Shown: positions 27,386 through 36,525 of the stretch, piece by piece
How positions within the stretch are numbered: the first letter of the stretch is position 1
How the letters are laid out: every line of letters starts with the position of its first letter
From: Gracilibacillus salitolerans
GTDB lineage: Bacteria > Bacillota > Bacilli > Bacillales > Amphibacillaceae
Assembly: GCF_009650095.1 (NCBI RefSeq)
Contig: NZ_CP045915.1
Span: 744,001-808,000, forward strand
Length of the DNA: 64,000 nt
Direction: 5' to 3'
Position numbers and translations under genes: made by a program
Notes under the pieces: generated by a model
Database searches by the model: none
The model's input: only the letters and a program-made list of their open reading frames with translations
What the model was told of the DNA's origin: nothing

Positions 27386-28744
27386 ATGATCAACAAAAAA
27401 TTATTCTGGATAATGTTAGTAGCATTCCTTCTGATTTTCGCTGCCTGTGGTCCATCTGATTCAACAGGTACGGCTGACACACTAGATGATACCACAGAAG
27501 ATGCAGCTACAGAAACGGAAGATAGCGGTGAAGGTACTGAAACAGAAGAAGAAGGTACTGGTGAAGAGGTCACATTAACCTTGTGGCATATTGAAACAGG
27601 TCCGTCTGGAGAAGCTATTGAAGCAGCGGTACAACGCTTTGAGGAGAACAATCCAACTGTTACAGTTGAAGTTTCACAACAAGAAAATGACCCGTATAAA
27701 TCTCAATTAAGTGTTGCCATGGGTGGAGGTAACCCACCAGATGTATTCCACTCGTGGGGTGGCGGTTGGTTGAAGCAATTTGTTGATTCTGATCAAGTAG
27801 TGGACATTACTGATTCGATTGATGCAAGCCTTTACAATGAAGCTGCCTTATCAGTTTCTACTTTCGGCGACCAGATTTACGGTGCGCCAGTAAGTATGGA
27901 CGTAGTACCAGTTTTCTATAACAAAGCCATGTTTGAAGAATACGGCTTAGAAGAACCGGAAACATATGAGGACTTATTAGATATTGTTCAGACATTGACG
28001 GATAATGGTGTAACTCCTTTTGCACTGGCAAACCAAACGAAATGGACTGGATCTTTCTATTTAATGTATTTAGCAGAGCGAATTGGTGGACCGGAGTTAT
28101 TTAATGAAGCATTTGAACGTTCAGGACGTACGTTTGATGACGAAGCTTATGTGGAAGCAGGAAGCAAAATTCAGGAATTAGTAGAAATGGGTGCATTTCC
28201 TGAAGGTGTCAATGGGATGAACTATGATACCGGTCAATCTCGTCAAATGCTTTATACAGAAAGTGCCGCAATGATGACGATGGGTGGATGGCTAGTAAAC
28301 AATGTACGTGATGAGATGCCAGAGTTTGAAGAAAAATTAGGTTTTTTCTTGTTCCCTTCAGTTGAAGGAGGGGAGGGCGCGAAAAATCATGTAGTTGGTG
28401 GTGTATCCCCGGTATTTTCTGTTGCTAAGCAATCAGAACACCCGGAAATAGCAACTGAGTTAGTGAATGAACTAGCAAGTCTGGAGACCGCAACAGATAT
28501 GTCTAATAATGCTGGCTCTATCTCAGCGGTAAATGGTGTGGAATATGAAGATCCATATATTCAAGAGATGAGCGAAGTACTCGAAAGCTCAGAAGCAATG
28601 CAAACATACTATGACCAAACGTTACCGCCAGAATTAGCACAGGTACACTTAGATACAACCCAAGCTTTGTTTGGATTGTCGATAACACCGGAAGAAGCAA
28701 TGACTGAAGTAGAAACATCCGCACAAGAAGTATTAGAAGAATAA
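27386..28744 (+). CDS. Sugar ABC transporter substrate-binding lipoprotein
   Basis: 452 residues. Lipoprotein signal with lipobox FAAC (Cys21), an acidic low-complexity linker (about 28-58, rich in E, D, T), then a family-1 extracellular binding protein fold (LTLWHIETGPSGEAIEAAVQRFE, NPPDVFHSWGGGWLKQFV, VPVFYNKAMFEEYGLEEPETYEDLL). It captures an oligosaccharide at the outer membrane face of the cell. Neighbouring GH43 xylosidase and pentonate genes point to xylo-oligosaccharides or a xyloside (inference). Two permeases follow; the ATPase is missing, as is usual for systems sharing MsmX. Confidence 0.9.
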   Translation: MINKKLFWIMLVAFLLIFAACGPSDSTGTADTLDDTTEDAATETEDSGEGTETEEEGTGEEVTLTLWHIETGPSGEAIEAAVQRFEENNPTVTVEVSQQENDPYKSQLSVAMGGGNPPDVFHSWGGGWLKQFVDSDQVVDITDSIDASLYNEAALSVSTFGDQIYGAPVSMDVVPVFYNKAMFEEYGLEEPETYEDLLDIVQTLTDNGVTPFALANQTKWTGSFYLMYLAERIGGPELFNEAFERSGRTFDDEAYVEAGSKIQELVEMGAFPEGVNGMNYDTGQSRQMLYTESAAMMTMGGWLVNNVRDEMPEFEEKLGFFLFPSVEGGEGAKNHVVGGVSPVFSVAKQSEHPEIATELVNELASLETATDMSNNAGSISAVNGVEYEDPYIQEMSEVLESSEAMQTYYDQTLPPELAQVHLDTTQALFGLSITPEEAMTEVETSAQEVLEE

Positions 28745-28816
28745 TAGTCTTTTGAGAACTACATTAAGGAGGTATCTTTAATGTAGTTCTCTAATTACAA
28801 CCAGGTGGTGATTGGT

Positions 28817-29746
28817 ATGAGTAGGACACAAGAGATAAGTTTAGATACCGTTAGTGTTCGTAAAAAGAGGAAAAATAAAGATACTTGGACAATTATTGGC
28901 TTTATTGGCCCAGCTTTTATTATTTATGGTGTCTACGTTATTTATTCGATCTTTATGACATTCTATTACAGCATGTTTAACTGGACAGGTATCGACGCCA
29001 ATATGGTTTTCTTAGGTTTGGAAAATTATGTCCGTTTATTTCAAGATGGTGTGTTTTGGACATCGATTCAGAACAACTTTCTGCTAGTTATTGCATCACT
29101 TTTAACGCAACTGCCAATTGGTTTAATTATGGCATTATTACTTTTCAGTCCGATAAAGGGGATGCGGTTATTTAGATCCGTATATTTTATGCCGTTCTTG
29201 ATGTCAACCGTAGCCATCGGTATTCTCTTTATCTTCATTTATGAAGGAAATTACGGGCTACTAAATGCCATAATGGGTACAATCGGCTTAGAATCCTTGC
29301 AAACAGCATGGATTGGTAAAGAAAGTACTGCTATTTGGGCAGTTATTGCAACCGTTTGTTGGCAGTTTGCACCGTTTTATATGATCCTTTTCAGAGCAAC
29401 CATTGTTGGTATACCAGAAGAATTATATGAAGCGGCTGATATTGATGGAGCAAGCGGATGGCAAAGATTTAAAAATATTACGTTACCATTATTAATGCCT
29501 ATTATTATTACCTCTGCGATTTTATCTGTTATAGGTTCATTAAAATATTTCGATCTGATTTATGTCATGACCGGTGGTGGACCAAACAACTCGACGGAAT
29601 TAATGGCAACCTATATGTATAAACAAACATTTACCAATTTTAATATGGGCTATGGCAGTAGTATTTCCTTCTCGATGTTTATCATTGCCTTTGTTGTAAC
29701 GGTCTTTATTTTATTAGGTGACAAATCAAGAAGGGGGAATGAATAA
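28817..29746 (+). CDS. Sugar ABC transporter permease (MalF type)
   Basis: 309 residues from ATG 28817 with AGGTGGTGA upstream. Six membrane segments and the inner-membrane permease EAA loop ELYEAADIDGASGWQRFKNITLPLLMP near residue 210, which docks to the ATPase. A CUT1-type permease, partner of the 29746 permease and of the binding protein at 27386. Its stop overlaps the next start by one base (TAATG). Confidence 0.9.
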   Translation: MSRTQEISLDTVSVRKKRKNKDTWTIIGFIGPAFIIYGVYVIYSIFMTFYYSMFNWTGIDANMVFLGLENYVRLFQDGVFWTSIQNNFLLVIASLLTQLPIGLIMALLLFSPIKGMRLFRSVYFMPFLMSTVAIGILFIFIYEGNYGLLNAIMGTIGLESLQTAWIGKESTAIWAVIATVCWQFAPFYMILFRATIVGIPEELYEAADIDGASGWQRFKNITLPLLMPIIITSAILSVIGSLKYFDLIYVMTGGGPNNSTELMATYMYKQTFTNFNMGYGSSISFSMFIIAFVVTVFILLGDKSRRGNE

Positions 29747-30567
29747 TGATGAGAGTGATCAAAGGTATTCCATTATATCTATTAGCGATCGCAATTTTGA
29801 TTGTGACTGGTCTTCCTTTTTTGATCATGCTTTTAACATCATTTAAAGGTCAAATGGAGTTCATGACCTCACCATGGTCTATTCCAGAGAGTTTTTCGTT
29901 GGATAATTACCTGCTTTTAGTGGAACTTGAGTTCTTTGGGTATTTTTTAAACAGCTTATTTGTATCGGTTGTGGCCGTAGCAATTGTTATTATTATTTCT
30001 GCGATGGCCAGTTATCCATTAGCAAGGTTGAAATTCCGTTTGAACCGGCCGATTTTCATCTTGTTTATGGTCGGGATGATGATTCCGATTCATACGACAC
30101 TTGTTCCGATTTTTATCTTAACAAACAAAATTGGCTTATACGATTCTTTATTTGGTCTGATTGGTCCCTATATCGCATTCGCATTACCGATATCCGTTGT
30201 CATTTTCACGCAGTTTATGCGAGATATACCTAAGGAATTGGAAGAATCAGCTAAAATTGACGGTTGTAGTCACTTAAGACTGTTCTGGAACATTATTTTC
30301 CCTTTACTGACACCAGCCGTAGCCACAGTTGCTATTTACAATTTCATTCATATTTGGAATGAATTTATCTTTGCTTTAGTACTAACTAATTCTAGTCAAA
30401 ATGCTACTCTACCGATTGGTTTGCGAGAATTTTATGGTGAATTTTCGGTTAATATTCCTGGGATTATGGCAGCCCTTACACTTGGAAGTTTACCACTTTT
30501 ATTGGTATACTTTATAGCACAGGAGAAAATAGTAACAGGACTTGCTGCAGGTTCTGTGAAAGGTTAA
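29746..30567 (+). CDS. Sugar ABC transporter permease (MalG type)
   Basis: 273 residues, six membrane segments, EAA loop ELEESAKIDGCSHLRLFWNIIFPLLTPA near residue 165. A CUT1 MalG-type permease. It overlaps the first permease by 1 nt and is followed 10 nt later by the GH43 gene. No ATP-binding protein is coded anywhere in the window, so a shared MsmX/MsmK-type ATPase encoded elsewhere is inferred. Confidence 0.9.
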   Translation: MMRVIKGIPLYLLAIAILIVTGLPFLIMLLTSFKGQMEFMTSPWSIPESFSLDNYLLLVELEFFGYFLNSLFVSVVAVAIVIIISAMASYPLARLKFRLNRPIFILFMVGMMIPIHTTLVPIFILTNKIGLYDSLFGLIGPYIAFALPISVVIFTQFMRDIPKELEESAKIDGCSHLRLFWNIIFPLLTPAVATVAIYNFIHIWNEFIFALVLTNSSQNATLPIGLREFYGEFSVNIPGIMAALTLGSLPLLLVYFIAQEKIVTGLAAGSVKG

Positions 30568-30577
30568 GGAGGTAAAT

Positions 30578-32155
30578 ATGAAAACGATAACAAACCCAGT
30601 ATTACCAGGATATCATCCTGATCCTTCGATTGTACGGGTGGGAGAGGACTACTATATCGCCGTTTCCACTTTTGAATGGTTTCCAGGTGTGCAAATCTAT
30701 CATTCTAAAGATCTTGTAAATTGGGAGCTGACAGGCTATCCGTTAACGAGATCTTCCCAATTAAATATGGTGGGAGATGTGAACTCAGGAGGGGTTTGGG
30801 CGCCATGCCTAACTTATTCCGAAGGTGTGTTTTATCTGATCTACACAGATGTGAAAAGCAGACAAGGTGCATTTAAAGATACCCATAATTATTTAGTAAC
30901 AGCTGACAATATTGAAGGACCATGGTCAGAGCCTGTTTATCTGAACAGTAGCGGTTTTGATCCTTCCCTTTTTCATGATGAGGATGGCAGGAAATGGCTT
31001 GTCAATATGATTTGGGACCATCGTAAAGGAACCAATTCTTTCGCAGGCATTGCTTTACAGGAATATTCACCTGCTGAGCAAAAATTAGTTGGTCCAATTA
31101 AGAATATTTTCAAAGGAACAGAACTAGGAAAAACAGAGGCGCCGCATTTATATAAACGAAACGGCTACTATTATTTATTAACTGCTGAAGGTGGGACCTG
31201 GTATACTCATGCAGCAACAGTAGCACGATCCAAATCGATTGATGGTCCATATGAAGTCGATCCAACCAATCCGATACTTACCTCTGATAAATCGAAAGAA
31301 GATCAGCTCCAAAAAGCAGGACATGGTTGTTTTGTAGAAACGCAAAATGGTGAATGGTATATTGCCCATTTATGTGGACGTCCAATTATAGAAGACAAAT
31401 GTATATTGGGGAGAGAAACAGCTATTCAGAAATGCTATTGGACAGACGATGATTGGATCAGAGTAATAGATGGACCAAATCCGAGTATGACAGTTGAAGC
31501 TCCTAATTTGCCAGAATTCACAGCTGAAATTCTGCCAGACTATGATGATTTTAATCATCCTAATCTACTAAAATATTGGAATTCGCTGAGACGAACCTTT
31601 GATGGGGACTGGTTTTCCTTAACAGACAGACCTGGTTATTTGCGTTTATATGGAGAAGAATCAGTAAGTTCGTTCCATCGACAAAGTATGTTGATGAGAA
31701 GATTGGAACATTTCCATGTAGAAGTGGAGACAAAAATAGATTTCAATCCGGAGCACTTTCAACAAATGGCCGGCTTGATGATTTACTATGATACCAACGA
31801 TCATGTCTATTTACGTGTAACGGATCATGAAGAACATGGTAAATGTTTAGGTATTATGGAAACCAAATATGGTCAATACGATGAGTTGCTGCAACAAGAC
31901 GTGGCCTTACCAGAAAATACCGAGATATACTTGAAAGCCGTGATTAATCGTCATCTTTTACAATTCTTTTACGCCACAGAAGAAGGAAAATGGCAAACAA
32001 TTGGAGAACAAATAGATATAGGGCATCTATCGGATGATGACGCAGAATATATTCGCTTTACCGGAACTTTTGTTGGTATGGCAGCACAAGATTTAAGTGG
32101 CCAGCATAAACATGCTGACTTCGATCATTTTCACTATAAAGTGTACCTTCCATAG
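30578..32155 (+). CDS. xynB: Glycoside hydrolase family 43 beta-xylosidase
   Basis: 525 residues behind AAGGAGG, no signal peptide, so intracellular. GH43 five-bladed propeller with Asp15 (base, in YHPDPSIV), Asp128 (pKa modulator, in GFDPSLF) and Glu187 (acid, in TEAPHLYKR), followed by a C-terminal beta-sandwich (about 325-525: DDFNHPNLLKYWNSLRR, MLMRRLEHFHVEVETKIDF) as in GH43 subfamily 11 xylosidases. It cleaves imported xylo-oligosaccharides to xylose; some members also act on arabinosides. It follows the importer in the same operon. Confidence 0.92.
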   Translation: MKTITNPVLPGYHPDPSIVRVGEDYYIAVSTFEWFPGVQIYHSKDLVNWELTGYPLTRSSQLNMVGDVNSGGVWAPCLTYSEGVFYLIYTDVKSRQGAFKDTHNYLVTADNIEGPWSEPVYLNSSGFDPSLFHDEDGRKWLVNMIWDHRKGTNSFAGIALQEYSPAEQKLVGPIKNIFKGTELGKTEAPHLYKRNGYYYLLTAEGGTWYTHAATVARSKSIDGPYEVDPTNPILTSDKSKEDQLQKAGHGCFVETQNGEWYIAHLCGRPIIEDKCILGRETAIQKCYWTDDDWIRVIDGPNPSMTVEAPNLPEFTAEILPDYDDFNHPNLLKYWNSLRRTFDGDWFSLTDRPGYLRLYGEESVSSFHRQSMLMRRLEHFHVEVETKIDFNPEHFQQMAGLMIYYDTNDHVYLRVTDHEEHGKCLGIMETKYGQYDELLQQDVALPENTEIYLKAVINRHLLQFFYATEEGKWQTIGEQIDIGHLSDDDAEYIRFTGTFVGMAAQDLSGQHKHADFDHFHYKVYLP

Positions 32156-32290
32156 TGGGGGTTTTTGACCCCACTGATGGTTAGCGAAACTTATCAGGAA
32201 GTTAGCGTCCGTTATCTCCACGTAGTTTCTTTGAAATGCCCATTTGAAGTGGGGAGGTTTCGGACGGTTAGCGCCGTGATCAAATAACAG
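32156..32290. repeat. Dispersed repeat (GTCCGTAAC family), inverted copy
   Basis: The 162-bp gap after the GH43 gene begins with a GTGGGG/CCCCAC hairpin overlapping the stop (about 32154-32177). At 32240-32287 it carries the reverse of TCACGGYGYTAACCGTCCG, also found at 60617, with related CGTCCGTTA at 32207. No gene seen here. Confidence 0.55.
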
Positions 32291-32317
32291 ATAACAATCA
32301 ATAATGGAGGGATAGTC

Positions 32318-32968
32318 GTGAAGAAAGCATTAATTTTCCAAGGTGGTTGGCAGGGCCATGAACCAGAAGAAGTAGCAGATATTTTAGGGGGAATTCTCAA
32401 GGAAGAAGGGTTTGACGTTACAATAACGGATACCTTAACGACATTGCAAGAAGATGATTTAACACAATATGATTTGATTGTTCCCAATTGGACACAAGGA
32501 ACGATCGAGAAAGAACAACTGCAGCCATTGTTAGAAGCAGTAGCCCAAGGTACAGGGATAGCCGGTTTACATGGTGGTATGGGTGACTCATTCCGTTGGG
32601 AGGTCGATTATCAATTTATGGTCGGCGGGCAGTGGGTAGCACATCCGGGTAATGACGGTGTATCTTATAATGTACATATTGTAGATCCGGATCATCCGTT
32701 AACAGAAGGTATGGAGGATTTTACTGTTGTATCTGAACAGTATTATATGCATGTTGACCCTGCTGTGAAAGTCCATGTGACAACACGTTTTCCTGTTGCA
32801 GAGGGGCCATATCAGACGAATGGTGAAGTAGATATGCCAGTTGTTTGGACGAAAAAATGGGGAGAAGGAAAAGTGTATTATTGTGGTTTAGGGCACGTAG
32901 CAGAAATTGTCCGCATGCCAGAAGTGATGAAATTAATGAGAAAAGGAATGACCTGGGCAAGCAGGTAA
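32318..32968 (+). CDS. ThuA-like protein
   Basis: 216 residues from a GTG preceded by GGAGGG. ThuA/glutamine-amidotransferase-like fold: KALIFQGGWQGHEPEEVADIL at the start, TGIAGLHGGMGDSFRWEVDYQFMVGGQWVAHPG in the middle, GKVYYCGLGHVAE at the end. ThuA proteins sit beside Gfo/Idh oxidoreductases in operons for 3-keto-sugar formation or use (Rhizobium ThuAB oxidise trehalose at C3). The exact reaction of ThuA itself is unsettled. Here it leads a four-gene cassette with two Gfo/Idh enzymes and a TIM-barrel isomerase. Confidence 0.85.
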   Translation: MKKALIFQGGWQGHEPEEVADILGGILKEEGFDVTITDTLTTLQEDDLTQYDLIVPNWTQGTIEKEQLQPLLEAVAQGTGIAGLHGGMGDSFRWEVDYQFMVGGQWVAHPGNDGVSYNVHIVDPDHPLTEGMEDFTVVSEQYYMHVDPAVKVHVTTRFPVAEGPYQTNGEVDMPVVWTKKWGEGKVYYCGLGHVAEIVRMPEVMKLMRKGMTWASR

Positions 32969-32982
32969 TGGGGGGAGTCAAC

Positions 32983-34101
32983 ATGAAAATAGGAATTATA
33001 GGTTGTGGGAATATTAGTCGTATTTATTTACAGAACGCAGCAAGATTTGGCAATTATGACATCGTGGCAGTAGCAGATATCGTTAAAGCACGGGCAGAAG
33101 AACGTGCAGAGGAATTCAACATTCCTAAGGCATACACAACAGAGGAGTTGTTAGCTGACCCAGAAATTGGATTGGTGATTAATTTAACGATTCCGGCTGT
33201 TCATGCGGAAATAGCAATTCAGGCATTGGAGAATGGTAAGCATGTATATGGTGAAAAACCGTTAGCGGTCAGTCGTGAAGATGGCAAGCGGATGCTGAAG
33301 GTGGCAGAAGAAAAAGGGTTATATATTGGGAATGCACCGGATACTTTTTTAGGTGCAGGTATCCAGACATCAAGAAAATTAATTGATGACGGTTGGATCG
33401 GGAAACCAGTCTCTGCTACGGCGTTCATGATGAATCCAGGACATGAAAGCTGGCATCCGGACGCTACCTTTTATTATCAAGAAGGTGGAGGTCCGATGTT
33501 TGATATGGGACCATACTATTTAACAGCACTTATCAATTTGATGGGCCCGGTCTCCCGTATTACCGGATCAGCTCAGACGACATATAAGGAAAGAACGATC
33601 ACAAGTGAACCGAATTACGGTAAAAAAATCCAAGTAGAAGTTCCGACACAAATTAACGGTGTACTAGATTTTGAATCCGGTGCAGTTGCTTCTATTATCA
33701 CAAGCTTTGATACATGGCATCACCAGTTACCTAAAATCGAAATTTATGGAACGGAGGGAACTATTTCCGTGCCAGATCCGAATACATTCGGAGGACCTGT
33801 CTATGTAAGAAGAAAAGAGCACAAAGAATGGTCGGAAATACCTCTGACACATGGGTTTAGTGACAATAGTCGTGGCTTAGGTGTAGCAGAAATGATTGAT
33901 GCCATCGAGAATAAGCGAACAGCAAGAACAGACGGACAGTTGGCATTCCATGTACTGGATATTATGCATGGAGTCCATGAAGCATCGCGTGACAGTAAAC
34001 ATTATGTGTTAGCAAGCAGTTGTAAGCAGCCTGAACCATTACCACTTGGCATGGATGAAACATTCTTTCAACCAATAGAGAAGCATATAAATAAAGTATA
34101 A
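32983..34101 (+). CDS. Gfo/Idh/MocA oxidoreductase (cassette copy 1)
   Basis: 372 residues from ATG 32983 behind GGGGGAG; an open frame extends further upstream inside thuA but lacks a ribosome site. Rossmann motif GIIGCGNISRIYLQNA at residues 3-18, catalytic-lysine motif GEKPLAVS near 88-95, then the C-terminal alpha/beta domain (GGPMFDMGPYYLTALINLMGP, with the expected D-x-G-x-Y/H). NAD(P)-dependent sugar dehydrogenase; substrate unknown. Candidates: glycoside C3-oxidation with ThuA, or pentose dehydrogenation, since Gfo/Idh xylose dehydrogenases exist in haloarchaea. Confidence 0.88.
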   Translation: MKIGIIGCGNISRIYLQNAARFGNYDIVAVADIVKARAEERAEEFNIPKAYTTEELLADPEIGLVINLTIPAVHAEIAIQALENGKHVYGEKPLAVSREDGKRMLKVAEEKGLYIGNAPDTFLGAGIQTSRKLIDDGWIGKPVSATAFMMNPGHESWHPDATFYYQEGGGPMFDMGPYYLTALINLMGPVSRITGSAQTTYKERTITSEPNYGKKIQVEVPTQINGVLDFESGAVASIITSFDTWHHQLPKIEIYGTEGTISVPDPNTFGGPVYVRRKEHKEWSEIPLTHGFSDNSRGLGVAEMIDAIENKRTARTDGQLAFHVLDIMHGVHEASRDSKHYVLASSCKQPEPLPLGMDETFFQPIEKHINKV

Positions 34102-34108
34102 AAAACAC

Positions 34109-34257
34109 AAACTGCGAAATAAGAGTGCCTTAGAAGTGCTTAAGTTCTGAATTTTGATGGGTGCATGCCCGACGCTGCCGGAGCGAATGATAGCACTTAT
34201 CTCAAATCAGAATGGAAGGAAGCTACACCAAGAAGAATTTTAACAACTTCTCAGTTT
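34109..34257. repeat. MITE-like dispersed element, copy 1
   Basis: 149 bp from AAACTGCGAA to AACTTCTCAGTTT (imperfect terminal inverted repeats). Its reverse complement matches the element at 39095-39261: both contain TTGGTGTAGCTTCCTTCCAT followed by TCTGATT, then a GAGTGCTT-like block and CGCTCCGGCA. No coding capacity. It separates the first Gfo/Idh gene from the isomerase. Confidence 0.7.
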
Positions 34258-34334
34258 GTATCTATTTATAATTTGAATAGAGTAGGAACGGGCTTTTGTC
34301 CAGTTAAAAAAATTTATTTAATGAGGTGAATAGA

Positions 34335-35303
34335 ATGAAGTTAGGTGTATTTGCTGTTTTATTTGGTGATAAGTCGTTAGAAGAAGCACTTGATCAAGTG
34401 AAAGATGCAGGATTGGAAGCTGTTGAAATTGGTGCAGGAGGTTATCCAGGGAATGCGCACTGTAACCCAGAGGAGCTTTTAGCGGAAGAAGCAAAATTAC
34501 AGGCCTTTCAACAAGCTTTTACCGAAAGAAACATCGAGATTAGTGCACTTAGCTGTCATGGAAATCCATTACATCCCAATCAGAATATTTCCAGTCAGCA
34601 TCATAAGCAATTTGAAGAGACAGTGTTATTAGCGGAAAAAATCGGTGTTGATACAGTTGTTACGTTCTCTGGTTGTCCAGGAGAGTCAGAGTATTCCAAA
34701 TACCCTGTTTGGGTGACAGCTGCTTGGCCAGACGATCATCCGGAGGTTTTAGAATGGCAGTGGCAAGAAAAAGTAATTCCTTATTGGAAAAAGCAAAATG
34801 ATTTTGCGAAAGAACATAATGTTCGCATTGCAATCGAACCACATCCGGGATTTGTTGTATTTAACAATGAAACCGCTTTGAAGCTTCGGAATGCATGTGG
34901 GAAAAATATCGGTGTCAACTTTGATCCAAGTCATTTATACTGGCAGCAAATGGACCCTGTCGTAAGTATCAAAGAGCTTGGCGAGCATGAGGCACTATTC
35001 CATTTCCATGCTAAAGACACAGCAATTGATCCGCAAAACACGGCAGCAAATGGTGTGTTAGACACCAAGCCATATAGTGATGAGTTAAATCGTTCCTGGA
35101 TTTTCCGTACAGTAGGCTATGGCCATGGTGAAGAAGAATGGAAGAGAATTATCAGTGCTCTGCAGCTGATTGGTTATCAAGGTGCAGTAAGTATTGAACA
35201 TGAAGACAGTTTAATGTCGGTTGAAGAAGGTTTCCAGAAAGCAGTAGCGGTACTGCAAAATGCTTTGATTAAAGAAAAGGTTGGTGAAATGTGGTGGGCG
35301 TAA
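34335..35303 (+). CDS. Sugar phosphate isomerase/epimerase-type TIM-barrel enzyme
   Basis: 322 residues from ATG 34335 with GAGGTGA upstream. Xylose-isomerase-like TIM barrel: VEIGAGGYPGNAHC near the start, metal-site segments IAIEPHPGF, VNFDPSHLYWQQMDP, HFHAKDT and the C-terminal SIEHEDSLMS supplying Glu, Asp, His and Glu ligands for a divalent metal. Family members isomerise or epimerise sugars; in 3-keto-glycoside clusters relatives serve as lyases or hydratases. The substrate here is open. It overlaps the next gene by 13 bases. Confidence 0.85.
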   Translation: MKLGVFAVLFGDKSLEEALDQVKDAGLEAVEIGAGGYPGNAHCNPEELLAEEAKLQAFQQAFTERNIEISALSCHGNPLHPNQNISSQHHKQFEETVLLAEKIGVDTVVTFSGCPGESEYSKYPVWVTAAWPDDHPEVLEWQWQEKVIPYWKKQNDFAKEHNVRIAIEPHPGFVVFNNETALKLRNACGKNIGVNFDPSHLYWQQMDPVVSIKELGEHEALFHFHAKDTAIDPQNTAANGVLDTKPYSDELNRSWIFRTVGYGHGEEEWKRIISALQLIGYQGAVSIEHEDSLMSVEEGFQKAVAVLQNALIKEKVGEMWWA

Positions 35304-36454
35304 ACCAAAAAGTGAGAATTGGCATGATTGGTTATCAATTTATGGGAAAAGCACATAGCCATGCCTATCGTGATCTTTCTTTTTACTTTGATAATCCACT
35401 CAAACCAGAATTAAAGGTGATTGCTGGCCGAAATGAAGAAGCGGTGAAAGAAGCTCAGGAGAAAATGGGCTGGGAAAGTTATGAATTGGATTGGAAAAAG
35501 GTAATCGCAAGAGACGATATAGATGTGATCGACATTGTAACTCCGAACCATACCCATGCTGAAATTGCGATTGCTGCAGCAAAAGCAGGAAAACACATTA
35601 TTACCGAAAAACCATTAGCATTAACAGTAGAAGAAGCAAAGGAAATGCTTCAAGCGGTTGAAGAAAATGGCGTGAAACATATGATTTGCCATAACTATCG
35701 CTTTGCACCTGCAGTTCAATATGCAAAAAAATTAATTGAAGATGGAAAAATAGGGCGTGTCTATCATTATCGTGCGAACTATTTACAAGATTTTATTATG
35801 GATCCGAATTTCCCGCTTGTATGGAGGTTGAAAAAAGAAGTATCCGGTTCAGGTGCTTTAGGAGATATTGGTGCTCACAGTATTGACCTTGCCCGCTTTT
35901 TAATTGGCGAATTTGCGGAAGTAAGCGGCACAATGGAAACGTTTATTAAACAACGTCCAGTTGGTGAGATGACTGGCGGTCTTAATGCTAAAGGAAATGC
36001 GAGTGAAATGGGTGAAGTAACCGTTGATGATGCTGTAGCCTTTATTGCTCGTTTTGAAAATGGTGCTCTAGGTACATTTGAGGCAACCCGTTTTGCTGGA
36101 GGAAACCGCAACAAAAACAAATTTGAAATTAACGGTGAAAAAGGCTCGATCCGTTGGGACATGGAAAACATGAACAATTTAGAGGTCTACTTTGCCGATG
36201 ATGAAGAAGGGGTGCAAGGCTTCCGACTGATTAATTGTACCGAGGAAGTCCATCCGTATGCTGGTGCATATTGGCCACCGGGGCACATTATCGGATATGA
36301 ACACACGTTTATCCATTTAATTGATGAATTTTTCCGTGGTATCGCAGAAGATTACCAACCAGCTCCAAACTTTGATGACGGTGTGAAAAACCAAATCGTC
36401 TTAGAAGCGGTAGAGGAATCATCAGAAACGAAATCATGGGTACCGATCGATTAA
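35291..36454 (+). CDS. Gfo/Idh/MocA oxidoreductase (cassette copy 2)
   Basis: 387 residues from GTG 35291, inside the end of the isomerase gene, so probably translationally coupled. N-terminal Rossmann IGMIGYQFMGKAHSHAYRD, lysine motif TEKPLALT near residue 104, C-terminal domain with GSGALGDIGAHSIDLARFLIGE. The GYQFMGKAHSHAYRD type recalls oxidoreductases that act on glycosides or hydroxylated rings. It shares little beyond the fold with copy 1, suggesting two different oxidations or an oxidation and a reduction. A hairpin terminator follows. Confidence 0.88.
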   Translation: MVGVNQKVRIGMIGYQFMGKAHSHAYRDLSFYFDNPLKPELKVIAGRNEEAVKEAQEKMGWESYELDWKKVIARDDIDVIDIVTPNHTHAEIAIAAAKAGKHIITEKPLALTVEEAKEMLQAVEENGVKHMICHNYRFAPAVQYAKKLIEDGKIGRVYHYRANYLQDFIMDPNFPLVWRLKKEVSGSGALGDIGAHSIDLARFLIGEFAEVSGTMETFIKQRPVGEMTGGLNAKGNASEMGEVTVDDAVAFIARFENGALGTFEATRFAGGNRNKNKFEINGEKGSIRWDMENMNNLEVYFADDEEGVQGFRLINCTEEVHPYAGAYWPPGHIIGYEHTFIHLIDEFFRGIAEDYQPAPNFDDGVKNQIVLEAVEESSETKSWVPID

Positions 36455-36465
36455 TGTTAAAGAAG

Positions 36466-36497
36466 CAGGAGAGACAAATGTGTTTCTCCTGTTTTTG
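36466..36497 (+). terminator. Terminator after the sugar cassette
   Basis: CAGGAGA / TCTCCTG stem with an inner ACA/TGT extension, followed by TTTTT. Confidence 0.8.
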
Positions 36498-36525
36498 ACA
36501 TGGATACAGTAATATCTACTTTGGG

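Noticed and set aside
27337..27651. 104-codon minus-strand frame with Ser/Val repeats
   Set aside because: Antisense of the acidic linker of the sugar-binding protein.
32845..32982. N-terminal extension of the first Gfo/Idh protein
   Set aside because: No ribosome site before the upstream starts; ATG 32983 with GGGGGAG gives the normal Rossmann start.
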